64,000 bases of DNA. Source: Arthrobotrys musiformis. Its lineage: Eukaryota; Ascomycota; Orbiliomycetes; Orbiliales; Orbiliaceae. Made by a program: the position numbers and the translations under genes. Shown here one piece after another: positions 22,202 to 33,970 of the stretch. Below the pieces are notes generated by a model. That model made no database searches. It was given only the letters and a program-made list of their open reading frames with translations, and was not told the DNA's origin. The DNA lies in contig JAVHJL010000003.1 in NCBI GenBank assembly GCA_036971715.1, positions 2,170,001 to 2,234,000 on the forward strand. The letters are read 5' to 3'. Position 1 is the stretch's first letter. The number at the start of each line of letters is the position of its first letter.

Positions 22202-24772
22202 ATGTCAGACAGATCCGACGACTCTCCACCTCCCGGGTTCACCGTCGAGGACCTGATCAACAGAGCTGACAAGGGGCCTCCATACCTGAACACGCCTCCC
22301 AAAAAAGCTCCTGCTCGAAAGAAACTTACCGGGAACGTCTATCAAAGGTTTCCTGAAAACCTGCGTGACCAGTTCCGAGGAGAGTATCATTGTGACTTCC
22401 ATGGCGGTTTTCAGAAACAAGCTGAGTTGGAGTTCCAAAAAGCCTTTCCGGTTAACACCAAAAAGACCCCTACCCCACAAGGCTCTGCTGCTCCAAAGAT
22501 CCCCCTCTTCCCTCCAAAGCATGGCCCTGTCCTCCAAAGCATCCCCGTCCAAGGAACCAATCCTGTTTTAAAACCAGGTTCTGCTCCCAACGATGGCTCC
22601 ACCCAGGGAAGTACTTCTGTCCAGGACAACCGTCCTATCCCGGAGATAGTTCTTGTTCCAGATGAAACCCCAGACCCAATCCCAGAACATATGCCAGTGT
22701 TGGTTCATTCCCCCGACGAACCGGTCATACGTCCAGACTATTGGATCGGAGGGCACTTTCCCCAGTTCGAACAACCCCTCACCGGCTATCCACTCTTGGG
22801 AGGCTTCCCGGATATCCTTTGGCAAAAGCTCGATGAGTTCCACGCTGGTGGTTCCTTCAATCCTGCGATACCCTATCAACCCACTGTCTACCAAAGCACT
22901 GTCGGCGATCCATTTGAAGAATATGTCAGCCAAGTCGGAGAATTTCCTGGAGAAATTATCATAGACTTACCAAAAACGAAGCCTGCTCAGCAGCCTTCGG
23001 GGCGTCAAGAGAATTCTTTCACCGACTCCCGTCATGAAGAATCTTACCAAGATGCGCTTGAGTATCTTCCACCCCAACAACCGGAGGGCGTCGAAGAAGA
23101 TTATTCCGACTATATGATGGATGGCCAGCTCGACCCAGACCTTGAAGATTACATCTTCACACTTCCTGGCAACAACCAGGACAAAATGGACATCGACAAC
23201 GGCGACGACGAGACCATCATGGGTGACCCAGATATCATCATGGGCACCCCTGAGATCATCAAAGGGGGTGAGGGGGGGTTCGAGATCCCCCCCTACACCC
23301 CAGAGGTCGATGCCTACCTTGCTCGGGCCATCGAGATCTACCTCGCCCGCGAAGCTGCCGCAGCTGCGGCTGCAGGCGGCGACGCCGAGGCACAGGTAGA
23401 CGAGCCGGCCGAACCTCGGGAGCTCTTCCCGGAAGAGCTCGCCACTCTAGAAATCGGACGCCACATATCGGAAGATCTTTCTAGAGCTGCAAGGAGGGCA
23501 CCCGATGCGTTCCTGGATCCAAGCCTGTACCTCTATGATCCGGATTTCAACCCACAACCACCATTTGTCGGTCAAATTGGTGACGAAGAGCACCTACAGA
23601 GTGGCACTAGCGATGCCGACAACGCACTTAGCGACGCTCCGACGACCAAAAGCAAGATCGTCACTCTGAAGATCAGGGGACCTCAGAAGGTCAAGATAAC
23701 GTTCCAGAGGATCATCAAGTACCGTCAAGAAATCCGCGGGATGCAACGAGACGGAAGGTTTAAGGATGCTGATGAGATGAGACTGCTACGGATCGAGATC
23801 AGGATCCCGGAGCTGCGAAACATTTTCGATGATGTTTGGAGGAGGATAAAGCGCACTATGGTTGTAAGTTTCCCCTTGTTTACAATAAACATCCCGTATA
23901 TAAACAGACGTACCCTTGGACGGAGTGATATGTTGCATTTTGCGTGTTGGAATGCCCTCCAAGCAGGTCACACGAGCACGCACATGGGTACCGCGCCACC
24001 TAGCTAAAGACACGTTCTAACACGGTTTTGGGGATTAGCTGCACAGCGATCTTTATCACGGCGTTGTTGGATTCAGCCGTTGGTGCGTCGAGGGACGTTG
24101 TCCTGACGTTGAGGTTTTCGACATGCTCATGTCCCTCAACCGTCTTTCCAAACGCGAAGAGCTTCTGGGGCAAGCCAAAATCGCCGCCGAGAATGGGGGT
24201 CCGGAGATCCAGGATCTGTCGACCCTCGCCGAACTTGTCCCGGAGTACAGGTTCCCCGAAAGGCGGTTCGTTCCCCTTCTATTCTATTACAGAGTAATTG
24301 GAAACTAAATAAAATTCGATATAGCATCGAATGCGGTGAATTCTCGGCAAGCTGCTTCCCACTGCCAACCAGATATCTTCGCGAATCTGAAATCAGGCCG
24401 GAGACCGTAGACTCCGACTCTGAATCCGAGTCAGACTCGGATTCAGATTCGGGGTTGGGGTCGAGCTCCGAAGACAGCTCCGACGAAAGTTCTGAGGACG
24501 GCTACGACGACCAGGATCTCCGCAGTGGGGAACCAGCCACCGCCGCGATCTCCCTCATGGGGAAAGTTGCCGTTCGCTTCAACCGTACGAACGGAGACTT
24601 CACTTTCTCGGGGCTATACCACCTGGTAAAGTTTGAGGGCAGGAACCCGGAGGACATTGACCTCCACAAACATCAAAAAGATGGCCATCCATTCGCGGCC
24701 GGGTCTGGTGGAACGGGTGCTACGTATAGGTACAACCTATACGGAGGCTCGTCACTTCGACGTCGTTCCTAA
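22202..24772 (+). CDS. Unrecognised 778-residue acidic, largely disordered protein
   Basis: Three exons, 22202-23863, 24039-24265 and 24325-24772, joined in phases 0 and 2. Start context is ACAATGTC. Residues 1-550 are Pro/Asp/Glu-rich and probably disordered, with an Ala run (REAAAAAAAGG) and acidic segments. A more folded, Arg/Leu-rich part spans the first splice (QRIIKYRQEIRGMQRDGRFK; ADEMRLLRIEIRIPELRNIF; LHSDLYHGVVGFSRW) and looks helical. Exon 3 carries an Asp/Ser run (DSDSESESDSDSDSG) then SSSEDSSDESSEDGYDD, followed by a short basic C-terminus. No domain is recognised. Composition suggests a nuclear, possibly chromatin- or nucleolus-associated protein, which is inference only. Intron 1 (175 bases) is longer than most here, so its acceptor is less certain than the rest. 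Confidence 0.7.
24420..24446. repeat. Perfect 12-bp inverted repeat inside the Asp/Ser run
   Basis: CTGAATCCGAGT, a 3-base loop CAG, then its exact complement ACTCGGATTCAG. It lies within coding sequence and reads as alternating Asp/Glu and Ser codons. Confidence 0.9.
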
Positions 24773-25575
24773 GGGTACCTTCGCTCTTTTTTCCACTTCT
24801 CGTTTTTTTTTTTTCGAAAACGATTTATTGATACTACCTTTCGCTTTAATTCCTTCACGGAGCAGATGGTGGTGACTGCTCTGTCGTTTCTTTACTCAAA
24901 AGCTTTCATTCTAAAGAACCTACGCGCGAGGAACTGGCATTTCCTTCCATTGTTTCTATCTATTATCAGAAACCTCTCTTCTCTTCCACAATACAATGGC
25001 CGCCATCGAGCAGCAATTGTACACACCCCATCTCCCCTCCTTCGTTCAATACTTCATTACAATAGCATTCAGCGATTGTAACTCGTTTCTCTCTACGGAG
25101 TTTATCTTGTATCACATCAAACGGCGTTTGATCAAAACCTCTCCACTTTGTCGTTACAAAAGCTTTCTTTTCATAGCCATGAGCAGCGTTTTCTTCACAC
25201 CGGCGTTTTATCGTTTCTTTTTATCATGGGTTAACTACTGGGTTCGGTGCTTGGGGTGGTTCATGTCGACCGTTTTTTCATAAAAAATAAAAAATCTTGA
25301 AAAAAAGAAACCAATTAGTGCCTGACCGATATAAACATCGTACTTAAAATATATTCCACTCTCTACTCGTGTACCACGGTTATGGAAGATACGTTATTTC
25401 AAAAAGAAGTTTATGGTTTCAGTGATGGTATGATAGGAGGTGGTTATTCTAGGGTATATCCTCTAAACCACAAAAATCTATAGCGTAATCTAGCTACCGG
25501 GTATCCCCTCCTGCATAATCTAGATCCAAATCCACCAAATACCATCGAAGCAAGTCTAGAGAAAAAAAAAAAATT
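24773..25575. other. Intergenic, convergent 3' ends
   Basis: The 3' regions of the upstream plus-strand gene and of minus-strand IDP. T-rich, with poly-T near 24804-24815 and poly-A near 25563-25573. A 95-codon frame at 24996-25283 shows no domain. Confidence 0.6.
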
Positions 25576-27572
25576 CTACAACTTGCTTTCGAGGGCGCTC
25601 TTCAACCGTCTCTCGACGGCATCGAAGTACTGCGCGGTATTGACCCAGGCGCTTCTATCGGTCTTCCCCTGTGCTAGTGCGAGATCTTTGGTCATGATGC
25701 CGTCCTTGTCGACTGCGTCGATGCAGGCCTTTTCGAGGGCCTCGGCGAAGGCGACGACTTCGGGGGTATCGTCTAGTTTTCCGCGCTGGATTAGGCCGCG
25801 GGTCCAGGCGAACTAAATTTATCTTATTAGTATCTGTGTTATTTTGGGGGGATTAGGGGGGGCATACGATCGAAGCGATGGGGTTGGTGGAGGTTTCCTT
25901 CCCCTTCTGGTGTTCGCGGTAATGACGGGTGACGGTGCCGTGGGCGGCTTCGGATTCGAAGGTTTTGCCGTCCGGGGTGATGAGGACTGAGGTCATCAGG
26001 CCGAGGGAGCCGTAGCCCTGTGCTACGATGTCGGATTGGACGTCGCCGTCGTCTGTTTGTTCGTTAGTGATAATTTTAGAGGGGTTGGAAGAGGGGGACG
26101 AACAGTTCTTCAAGGCCATGACGAAGCCGCCGGTGGATTTGATCATTTGGGCGACCATGTCATCGATCTATCTTTGTTAATTATATATCCTTGAGAGGGG
26201 GGTGGTTGATGGGACGTACCAAACGATGCTCGTACCACAATCCCTTCGCTTCGAACTCCTTCTTGTATTCCGCCTCATAGATCTCCTGGAAGATATCCTT
26301 GAACCTTCCGTCGTATTTCTTGAGGATGGTGTTCTTGGTGGACATGTAGAGTGGGTATCCCCGGTCCAAAGCCAGCTTGAACGAGGCGTGGGCGAAGCCG
26401 CGGATGGATTCGTCGGTGTTGTACATTGCCATTGCGACGCCGCCGCCGTTCTTTCGTCCGTTAGTTCCTCCATTCTATAGACCATATTGAAAGAAGAAAA
26501 GGAAAGGGCTACCTTGTAGTCGAAAACGTGGATTCTCTCCTCGGGACCGCCGTTCTTGGGCTTGAACACCATCTCCAACGTTCCCTCCTCCTTCGCAACA
26601 TAATCCTTGGCTTTATACTGATCACCGTGCGCGTGTCTACCGATGATGATGGGCTTCTCCCACCCGGGGACCAACCTGGGGATCGCGGGGATGACAATGG
26701 GTTCTCTGAACACGGTACCGCCGAGGATGTTCCTGATGGTACCGTTGGGGCTCAACCACATCTGCTTCAGGCCGAATTCCTTCACGCGGGCTTCGTCGGG
26801 TGTGATGGTGGCGCATTTTACGCCGACGGAGTACTTTTTGATGGCTTCGGCGGCGTCGATTGTGACTTGGTCGTTTGTTTGGTCGCGGTACTCGATGCCC
26901 TGTTTTTCATTACATTAATATTTTTCGTTTGATCTCTAGGTGGGGGATTGGATTTGGGAGGTGGGGTGTGGGGGCGGGGTAGCTTACCAGATCGTAGTAT
27001 TTGAGGTCGACATCAAGGAATCTACGTCCAATTAATACATTTATATCCCAAAGCACCCGGGAAGAAGGTCCTTACGGGAGGATAAGCTATAAACCCAGTC
27101 AGCCCGCTATTCTCAAATATACATATAAAAAGACGAGGGACATACTCTATCCTTGATCATCTGCCAGATAATTCTAGTTTGCTCCTACAATAACATCCCA
27201 TTAGCTCCGGACTTTCGCCAGGATGAAACAGGGAATGGGGATGGATCATACATCTCCGTCAAGCTCCACGACGGGGTTCTTGACCTTGATCTTGCGTCCT
27301 AAAAAAACGTTAGTAACGAATGACGATATCACTAGAAGGATAACAGGGGAAATACCGTCAGAAGACATGTTTCGGGTGACAACGAAGGATGTAAAAGCAA
27401 GTTGGTTCCGAGGAATGGATTTGATAGCACCCGGCGCAAAGAGCGATCGAGTCTTGTTAGAAGGGGAGGAAGAGAGAAGAGAGTAGTGTCGTCGAGCGAG
27501 AACAGGTGGTGTTTGTAGGAGTTTGGAACAGCAGCGCCTCGAGACAACAGAAGAAGTCGTTGACGAGAACAT
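25576..27572 (-). CDS. IDP1: NADP-dependent isocitrate dehydrogenase, mitochondrial leader plus C-terminal SKL
   Basis: Ten exons (minus strand) give 483 residues: 27572-27356, 27298-27252, 27184-27146, 27086-27076, 27021-26988, 26899-26513, 26450-26220, 26167-26104, 26052-25868 and 25812-25576. Every junction restores the family sequence, for example NPVVELDGD-EQTRIIWQMIK, DR-LILP-FLDVDLKYYDL, HVFDYK-NGGGVAMAMYNTDE and EHRL-IDDMVAQMIKSTGG. It oxidises isocitrate to 2-oxoglutarate and makes NADPH. Residues 1-68 are an Arg/Ser-rich mitochondrial presequence; Met69 (MSSDGRKIKVKNP) matches the start of cytosolic forms. The protein ends in SKL, a classical peroxisomal PTS1. Two starts could therefore give mitochondrial and peroxisomal/cytosolic products, as reported for idpA of Aspergillus nidulans. 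Exon 4 is only 11 bases. Confidence 0.95.
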
Positions 27573-28954
27573 TTTAAAAGAAGAGAAGAAAGAGAGAAAA
27601 AAACGGAAAAAAAGAAGAAGGGAGAATAGAGAAAAAAGAAAATAAAATCAGAAGACGGGAGAATATCCAGTGGCGTCGGAACGGGGATTAGTATTATTAT
27701 CTGTTGTTTTGAGGGCAGGAATTCGGCCTGGGCAGAAAGTGGACGAATGGATGCCGTCGGGTTATCCGAGGTAAGAAGCCCGAGCAAAACCGCTGAGGAT
27801 GGTGTTATTCTGGTGTTTCTGCTTCGAGGAGCTATTAATCAGGACTACTTCGCATTAGTTTAGATTAAAAGGGGAGGGGAGGCTGCCAGAATGCGGGGAA
27901 GCTGTTCGAAGGTGGGTTCGAGGTTGGAGACCTGCTTAAAGCGCATTAAGGCGGGGCGTTGCTGACCTTTTATATCCCACCAACCAAACTAATTCTAACA
28001 CCCGGCCACTTCCTATTTACAATATTTGAGGAGACAAAGGCGGGCGCGGGCTGTTATATATATACTTTTTTCCTTGTCTCGTCTTGTCTTTGGATAATAT
28101 CGTGGCTAGTCAGTTAGTTGGCATCAAATTTTCCTGTCGCGCGAGAGCTGTTATACATACATCCGGATCTTCAATTATCCCCCCATTCATCCCATCCCTC
28201 CCTTTATTGCATATAGTAGGACACCACCTCTGCGTAATGGGATGTGTAATCCCGGTGCACTTGGGGGTCCCTGCTGTTCGACATGGCCGCTGCGAGTAGT
28301 GCCGAATCTAACAGATGTCCCGCGGGGCACAGTGCAACTCCGCTATCGATAGAAACGAGGAGCTCTTTTCGGCTGTACTCAATACTTCCCGCTACGGCTA
28401 CGGCATGCCGAGTGACACGGGTACACGACAGGTAGTCCCGAGAACTAATATTAATATAACACTAGCTCGGACCTTGTTTATATCTATCGAATTAGAACCA
28501 ATTAATTTACAATTCAAGCATAAAATATACTGTATATATACCGTGGAGGGGTGGAAGATACCTGTTGTATAATTAAGTACCTGTGTGTAGGAGGCATCCA
28601 TCGGCTAGCGCCCACGGCCGAAATCCAAAAACTCTAAAAACGGATCAAACCCTTTAATAAAAATTAATAAAAATTATAAAATAAAAGAAAAACGTGGACA
28701 AACCAACTGGCCGGCCGGGATTGCATTTCTGGGCTGCAGGTACACCCAAGACCGCCTTATATCTCTTTTTTCGGGTGGTCGATGACTCTTTTTTCTTTCA
28801 TCTGATTCCGAGTTTAAACGAACGAGTATTTATACGATAACTGACCCCCGCTGTATTTTAATAATTCTATAGTCTTAAATTCTATAACGCTACGGTTACC
28901 ACCAACTTCCATAGATCTAGATCGAAATAGTATATACATATACAAGTAGATAAA
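27573..28954. other. Divergent promoter region, IDP / histidine phosphatase
   Basis: On the IDP side (27573-27650) the sequence is purine-rich on the plus strand, so the IDP leader is pyrimidine-rich, as in many well-expressed fungal genes. On the other side the region is AT-rich, with a GTATTTATACG stretch near 28826. No gene was supported. Confidence 0.55.
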
Positions 28955-30613
28955 ATGTCCCTGCCAATTGCAACCGCCCAATCCAACGGCGCAATAACCC
29001 CGGACCACGATGATCATGAAATCCACTACAACCACGACCACGAGCCCATCCCGCCCAAGACATACGGGCCCTACCTCGTCTCCGACCGCCGGCCCGTGTT
29101 CCAGTACTCCGTCGTCAGGAATCTGTTCATACAATCCCTGCCGGAGTATCTGGTCGACCAGAAGGAGTTCAACGCCCACTACGTTCGTCCCTCCGTACAT
29201 TCCATATTATAATATTATATATATATAAACTATATAATATAATATATATAGAGAATGAATTGTTAACGGAGGGGGGATATATAGTTCTCGAAGAACTTCG
29301 GGCTGATGCTCTACACCGACGACGATAAACCCGACTGGAAGGCCTTCGTGGACAAAGTCAACGAACTGAACGACCAAGCCGAACCGGGCGAGTGCTACAA
29401 AGTCTTCTACCTCGCGAGGCACGGGCAAGGTACCCCTCCTTCTCCTTCTATATATATATACATATTTGTAAAAAGGACAAGGCTAATAGACAGATCGTGA
29501 TACCGCATAACAGGCCCGCATAATGAAGCAAGTAAGTATCATCTCTCACCTCACATACCTAACCGAAGAAATAAGACTGACGAGCGAATATAACGGCGCG
29601 CAGTTGAGCTGTACACGCAGGCCGTATGGGAAGTATGTTCAACAGATACATCCCTAGGCACCCTTCCTCAATTACTTTATTAAAATATTGACCTCGATGT
29701 TAACCTCTTCGATCCGAGTGCGTGTGGTATATATAGGCTGAGATTGGAATGAAGAAGGAGTTCAAGGGTCTCAGACTGGTACCCCCCCCCCCTCCTTCCT
29801 CACAAATACCAATTCCATATAAAACTAATGGTAATGGAATATAGGGCCCCGACCCAGACCTCACAGAAAAGGGAAAAAACGAAGCCATCTCCATCGGCAA
29901 CATCTGGAAAACCCAACTCCAGCACCACGACCTCTTCGAAGCCGGCGCCCTGCCCCAAAAGTTCTACGCCTCACCCTTCACCCGCGCCCTCAGAACCCTC
30001 GAACTAACCTGGTCCGACATCGTCCTCGACCTCCCCGACGCCCCCCGCGTAAAAATCAGAGAAAACCTGAGAGAAACGATCGGATACCACTGGTGCGATA
30101 AGCGGGGGGTTATGAAGGAGGTTAGCGATGTATTCCCCTGGATCGAGTTGGAGGATGGGATGCACGATGAGGATAAGATCTGGACGGAGGTGAGGGAGGA
30201 TGAAGAGTGCGGTTCTATGGATAATCGGTTGAGGGAGGTGATTGATGATATCTTTTTGGAGGATGGGGAGACGTTTATTAGTATTACGGCGCACAGCGGC
30301 TGTTTGCGGTGTGTGATGCGGGGTGGGTCCTCTTCTCAATTTATATATACTAGAGGCGGGCGAAGGAGGGCTAATGGTGATGTGAATAGTGGTCGGCCAC
30401 CGCCTCTTCGGCCTCGAAACCAGCAGGATGATCCCGGTCGTAGTAAAGGCTAAGCTCCTCCCCGAATTCAAAGACAAAATCAAGCTCCCCGAACGCATCA
30501 CCGGCCTCCCATACAACTACACCCCCAAAATCTACGACTCCCTCAAGCGGAAAGACTTCGACGCAACCCCGCCGCCCACGAAGAAGGTCCAAGTCGACAT
30601 CGACCTGCACTAA
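28955..30613 (+). CDS. Histidine phosphatase superfamily (phosphoglycerate-mutase-like) protein
   Basis: Seven exons give 387 residues: 28955-29182, 29285-29429, 29514-29531, 29604-29632, 29737-29778, 29845-30322 and 30390-30613. The catalytic RHG motif is in FYLARHGQG at the end of exon 2, and exon 3 (18 bases) supplies PHNEA, matching the RHGxGxHN signature. The second catalytic His is in ITAHSG, and VVGHRLFGLETSRMIPVVVK follows after the last splice. The fold resembles fungal PMU1-type phosphatases, whose substrates are mostly unknown. The N-terminus (His/Asp-rich, no signal peptide) suggests a cytosolic enzyme. Exons 3-5 are tiny and their boundaries are the least certain part. It converges with the ACC deaminase gene, with about 100 bases between stops. 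Confidence 0.87.
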
Positions 30614-30713
30614 CCCCCAAGGTTTTGTTTCTTAGCAATTGCTTTAGAATTTAGCGCATCACTACACAGCGCGGATTAGAATAATAGAAATACAAACTAT
30701 ATTACACATAAAT

Positions 30714-31805
30714 CTATTCCCCCCTCTTCTCAACCTCCTCCTTCAAATCTGGATATGCATTCAACGCCAACTGTCCCCCCAAATGCGCATATAGGATATT
30801 CCCCGTGATCTCCCCTTTCCTAGCCATATCCAACATCCCCGCCAGACTTTTGCCCTCGTACACGGGATCCGTGATAAACGCATCCATCCGTGCGCCGTAC
30901 TCCATGGCCTCTAACGTCTGCTTATCGGGAATCCCGTAGATACCAGCATGATACCTTTCATCGAGGATAATATCCTCCTCGGTAATATCCTCCTCCTTCA
31001 ACCCTATTTTTACAGCTGTAGTTTTCGCGATCCGTAGGGTCTGAGCTTTCGTTTCAGCCGGTTTGGCAGATGCGTCTATACCTATTATTTTTCGTTTTTT
31101 CTCTTGTTCCGAGGAAGCTGGGAGGGTGGAGAGGAGTTTGAACCCCGCGATTATGCCGGCGAACGTTGATCCCGTGACGGCGCAGACGATGATGGTGTTG
31201 AAGAATACACCCATTTCCTTTTCCTGCTGTGCTACCTCGAACGCCCATCTCGCGAACCCCAGTCCGCCGAGGGGGTGGTCCGATGCTCCCGCGGGGATGT
31301 AGTACGGCTTCTCACCCGCAGCGGTGCATTCCTCGAATATGGCTTTCAGAGTTTGTTTATGACCAATCCCAAAGCTTGAGTCATCGAGACGGACGTCGGC
31401 GTCCATTAGACGGGATAATTGGATATTCCCGACTTTGGAGTAGATATCGTGGGGATCTGGGTAGGATACCCAATTCTCCTGGACGAGTTTGCATTTTAGT
31501 CCCGATGCTGAGGCGGCGGCTGCGACTTGGCGGGTATGGTTTGATTGGTACCCGCCGATGGAGACTAATGTTGTTGAAAATGTGGAGAGGGCGTCGGAGA
31601 GGAGGTATTCGAGTTTTCGGGTTTTGTTGCCGCCGTAGGCGAGGGCGGAGTTGAGGTCCTCGCGTTTGGCGTAGATATTGATTGGGGAGGGGGTTTGGGA
31701 GGAGAGGTCGAGGGAGGTGCGGGGGAGGAGGTGGATTGGAGAGGGGGTTGGGAGGAGGAGGGGGTGGCGGGGGATGGAGGCGAAGGGTTCGGGGAGGGTG
31801 ACCAT
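30714..31805 (-). CDS. 1-aminocyclopropane-1-carboxylate (ACC) deaminase, PLP-dependent
   Basis: A single exon of 363 residues. PLP-binding Lys61 lies in YGGNKTRKLEYL, and SIGGYQSNHTRQVAAAA (residues 82-98) contains the SNH substrate/PLP contact. Two residues that separate true ACC deaminases from D-cysteine desulfhydrases are present in context: Glu317 in DPVYEGKS and Leu342 in YAHLGG, corresponding to Glu295 and Leu322 of the Pseudomonas enzyme. It would convert ACC to 2-oxobutanoate and ammonia, lowering ethylene precursor in plants or using ACC as a nitrogen source. No targeting signal is evident. Its intronless structure fits the bacterial affinity known for fungal ACC deaminases; recent transfer is not demonstrated. 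Confidence 0.93.
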   Translation of the reverse strand: MVTLPEPFASIPRHPLLLPTPSPIHLLPRTSLDLSSQTPSPINIYAKREDLNSALAYGGNKTRKLEYLLSDALSTFSTTLVSIGGYQSNHTRQVAAAASASGLKCKLVQENWVSYPDPHDIYSKVGNIQLSRLMDADVRLDDSSFGIGHKQTLKAIFEECTAAGEKPYYIPAGASDHPLGGLGFARWAFEVAQQEKEMGVFFNTIIVCAVTGSTFAGIIAGFKLLSTLPASSEQEKKRKIIGIDASAKPAETKAQTLRIAKTTAVKIGLKEEDITEEDIILDERYHAGIYGIPDKQTLEAMEYGARMDAFITDPVYEGKSLAGMLDMARKGEITGNILYAHLGGQLALNAYPDLKEEVEKRGE

Positions 31806-32566
31806 CTTGACTTTTCAATTGAGCTTCAATTGATGATATATTTTGTAGAATTGAGGATGTTTATATTAATATTGGATATTGGAGATGTTGAACTCCAATA
31901 ACCATCGAGGTCATGCCTACCTTATATACACTCCTTCACCTCGACGCCGTTGAGGTAGTCGAAAGGCAATACGATACTGCATTGAAGTCGATATCGGAAA
32001 GCAACAGCACCAGAACCAAGTTCCCCGTCGGGTATCCTCCTCTTTTTCCCGTCCGCCAGGCCGCTGCTGCCTGGCGACAGAGTTCCCATTAACCTGGGTT
32101 TTAACAGTGAACTGGCGGTTAGTAATTTTAGTTTCGGGTGACATGATCGGAGCAGATAAGCAGCCGAGTGTAGCCATGAAGGATCAGGAATAGTCATCGG
32201 TTAGTCATCCGTGCGCGGGAATACAACAGTTCAACACCCGATGCGATGCAATAACAATACCAATTATCACTTTCTGTAGAACTTCACGGACTTTAGGAGT
32301 AAGAGGTTGTACCATACTCACATCACAAGCACTTGTACACCCACGTAATCCGCATTGCGTTACCATCGGGATCCAAATACGCCCACGCAAACCTGCAAAA
32401 CATTCGAATATGAAAGATCCTGGGATTTATCTCTAATACAACTGTGATAAAGTAAAATATTGATTGTCCGGGTTATATATATGCATATATATAGTGAAGG
32501 AATAGCGTGCGCCTTTCAAACTCATTGTGAGGAAGACAAGAGTCTCAGCTCAGACCCAGGCGTGGT

Positions 32567-32598
32567 ATATATAATATCATATATAATATCATATATAA
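32567..32598. repeat. AT-rich 12-bp tandem repeat
   Basis: About 2.7 copies of ATATATAATATC in an AT-rich stretch. Confidence 0.8.
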
Positions 32599-33802
32599 AC
32601 AAAATAAAACAATATAAAATAAAATGCAGGAAAGATCGAAAAGGAGAGAAGCCGGGACGTCGACGTGGATTTTTCTTAAAGTCTACCAAGCTCCGGGGGT
32701 GCCGAATATATATATAGGTAATTAACGTATTTAAGGGATATCTGGTAGTCTAGTGGCACCAGCTACTCGAACACGGGAACCGGCTACACGGTAGCTAGCA
32801 CCACAGCTGTAGCGCAGATTGAAATTCTAATATAAAAAGTTCACATACGAGGCGCCATAAGTGGTACAAGGGGCCTTCGAGGTACCCCTAAAATATATAT
32901 TAATAAGAGTGTATTTGAACATGTCCTGGATCCCCTAGACCTATAGATAATTAATTTCGCAGAAACATGATACATAAAATTAAGTCTGCTGTATAGATAT
33001 TCTCGCTCTGTCTTCAGACGCACCTCTTTTCGTCCTCTCTTTTGACCTTGCAGTAGTCCTAGAAGTGTCTAAAAGTAGCGTACAGACACTAGTGAGTTTT
33101 CTATAGCATAACGGCTTCCTGATACTAGTTTTTCACAATACCCTTGTTGGAGTAGTCTGGAGTTCCCTACGAAGACTACGATCGGGCCGTTCAAGTCCTA
33201 GAAGCCCTGTGTAGTTATCTTGTATTTATTGTAACTGGGTACCAACAGGATTAGTCAACGGGGTTGAGAATCGAATGAAACAATTTATGTTCTTTCTTGA
33301 ATTACCGGCCCTATACACACCGCACATCTGCATATCAACATTAATATAAGTAATTGTCCGCTGGTCCTGCGCACACGGTATTTTTTCGCAGCAGCTGTAC
33401 CTGAGAAACTCGCGGGCCCGAACTCGAAAAAGAGGCGCCGTCCCGGAGGAACATCCAATTCAAGACCCCGACCGGTATTTAAGGTATGATGATGTCTGTG
33501 GCGGTGCATGTGTGGATGGTGTGGATGGTGCCGGGCTAACCGAACAGAGCACAAGCACAGCCTGGCATAACGCTGGGATGCTTCTAGAACAACATAAGAC
33601 TCATATCGAGGTCTACATCTGTCTCCCGTCATTCGCGGTGCGAGCACAAGTACATGTACATGTATGTCACATACCTTCCTGGGCGGGAGAATTAATCATT
33701 CTGATTGTATGTATTTTAAGCTTAGTTGGAGCAGAATTCAGACTGGGTCAAACAAGGGGCAACAGTCGAGTCAGCCAGAAATACTGTAGCTGGGTCCGGT
33801 CC

Positions 33803-33900
33803 TACATATAAAAAATCTCTCTCTCCTTCTCTCCCTTCCTTCCTTCTTCCCTTTCCTTCTTCCATCTCCCCACAACATCACCACAAAAGGACACTCCACA
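33803..33900 (+). promoter_or_regulatory. MBF1 core promoter: TATA-like box and CT-rich tract
   Basis: ACATATAAAAA near 33804-33814 is followed by a CT-rich run (CTCTCTCTCCTTCTCTC and on) up to about 33870, then a CA-rich leader to the ATG at 33971. This layout is typical of strongly expressed genes of filamentous fungi. Confidence 0.6.
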
Positions 33901-33970
33901 CTCCACACTCCATCCAACCCCATTCTCTCCACAGAAAATAAGAAACCACTCGAATACTTAAAAAGCCAAC

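Larger units (their letters stand above)
31806..33970. other. Divergent intergenic region, ACC deaminase / MBF1
   Basis: About 2.1 kb with no supported gene; frames at 31922-32197 and 33512-33811 are unremarkable. It includes an AT-rich tandem repeat (32567-32598) and the MBF1 promoter. Confidence 0.55.
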
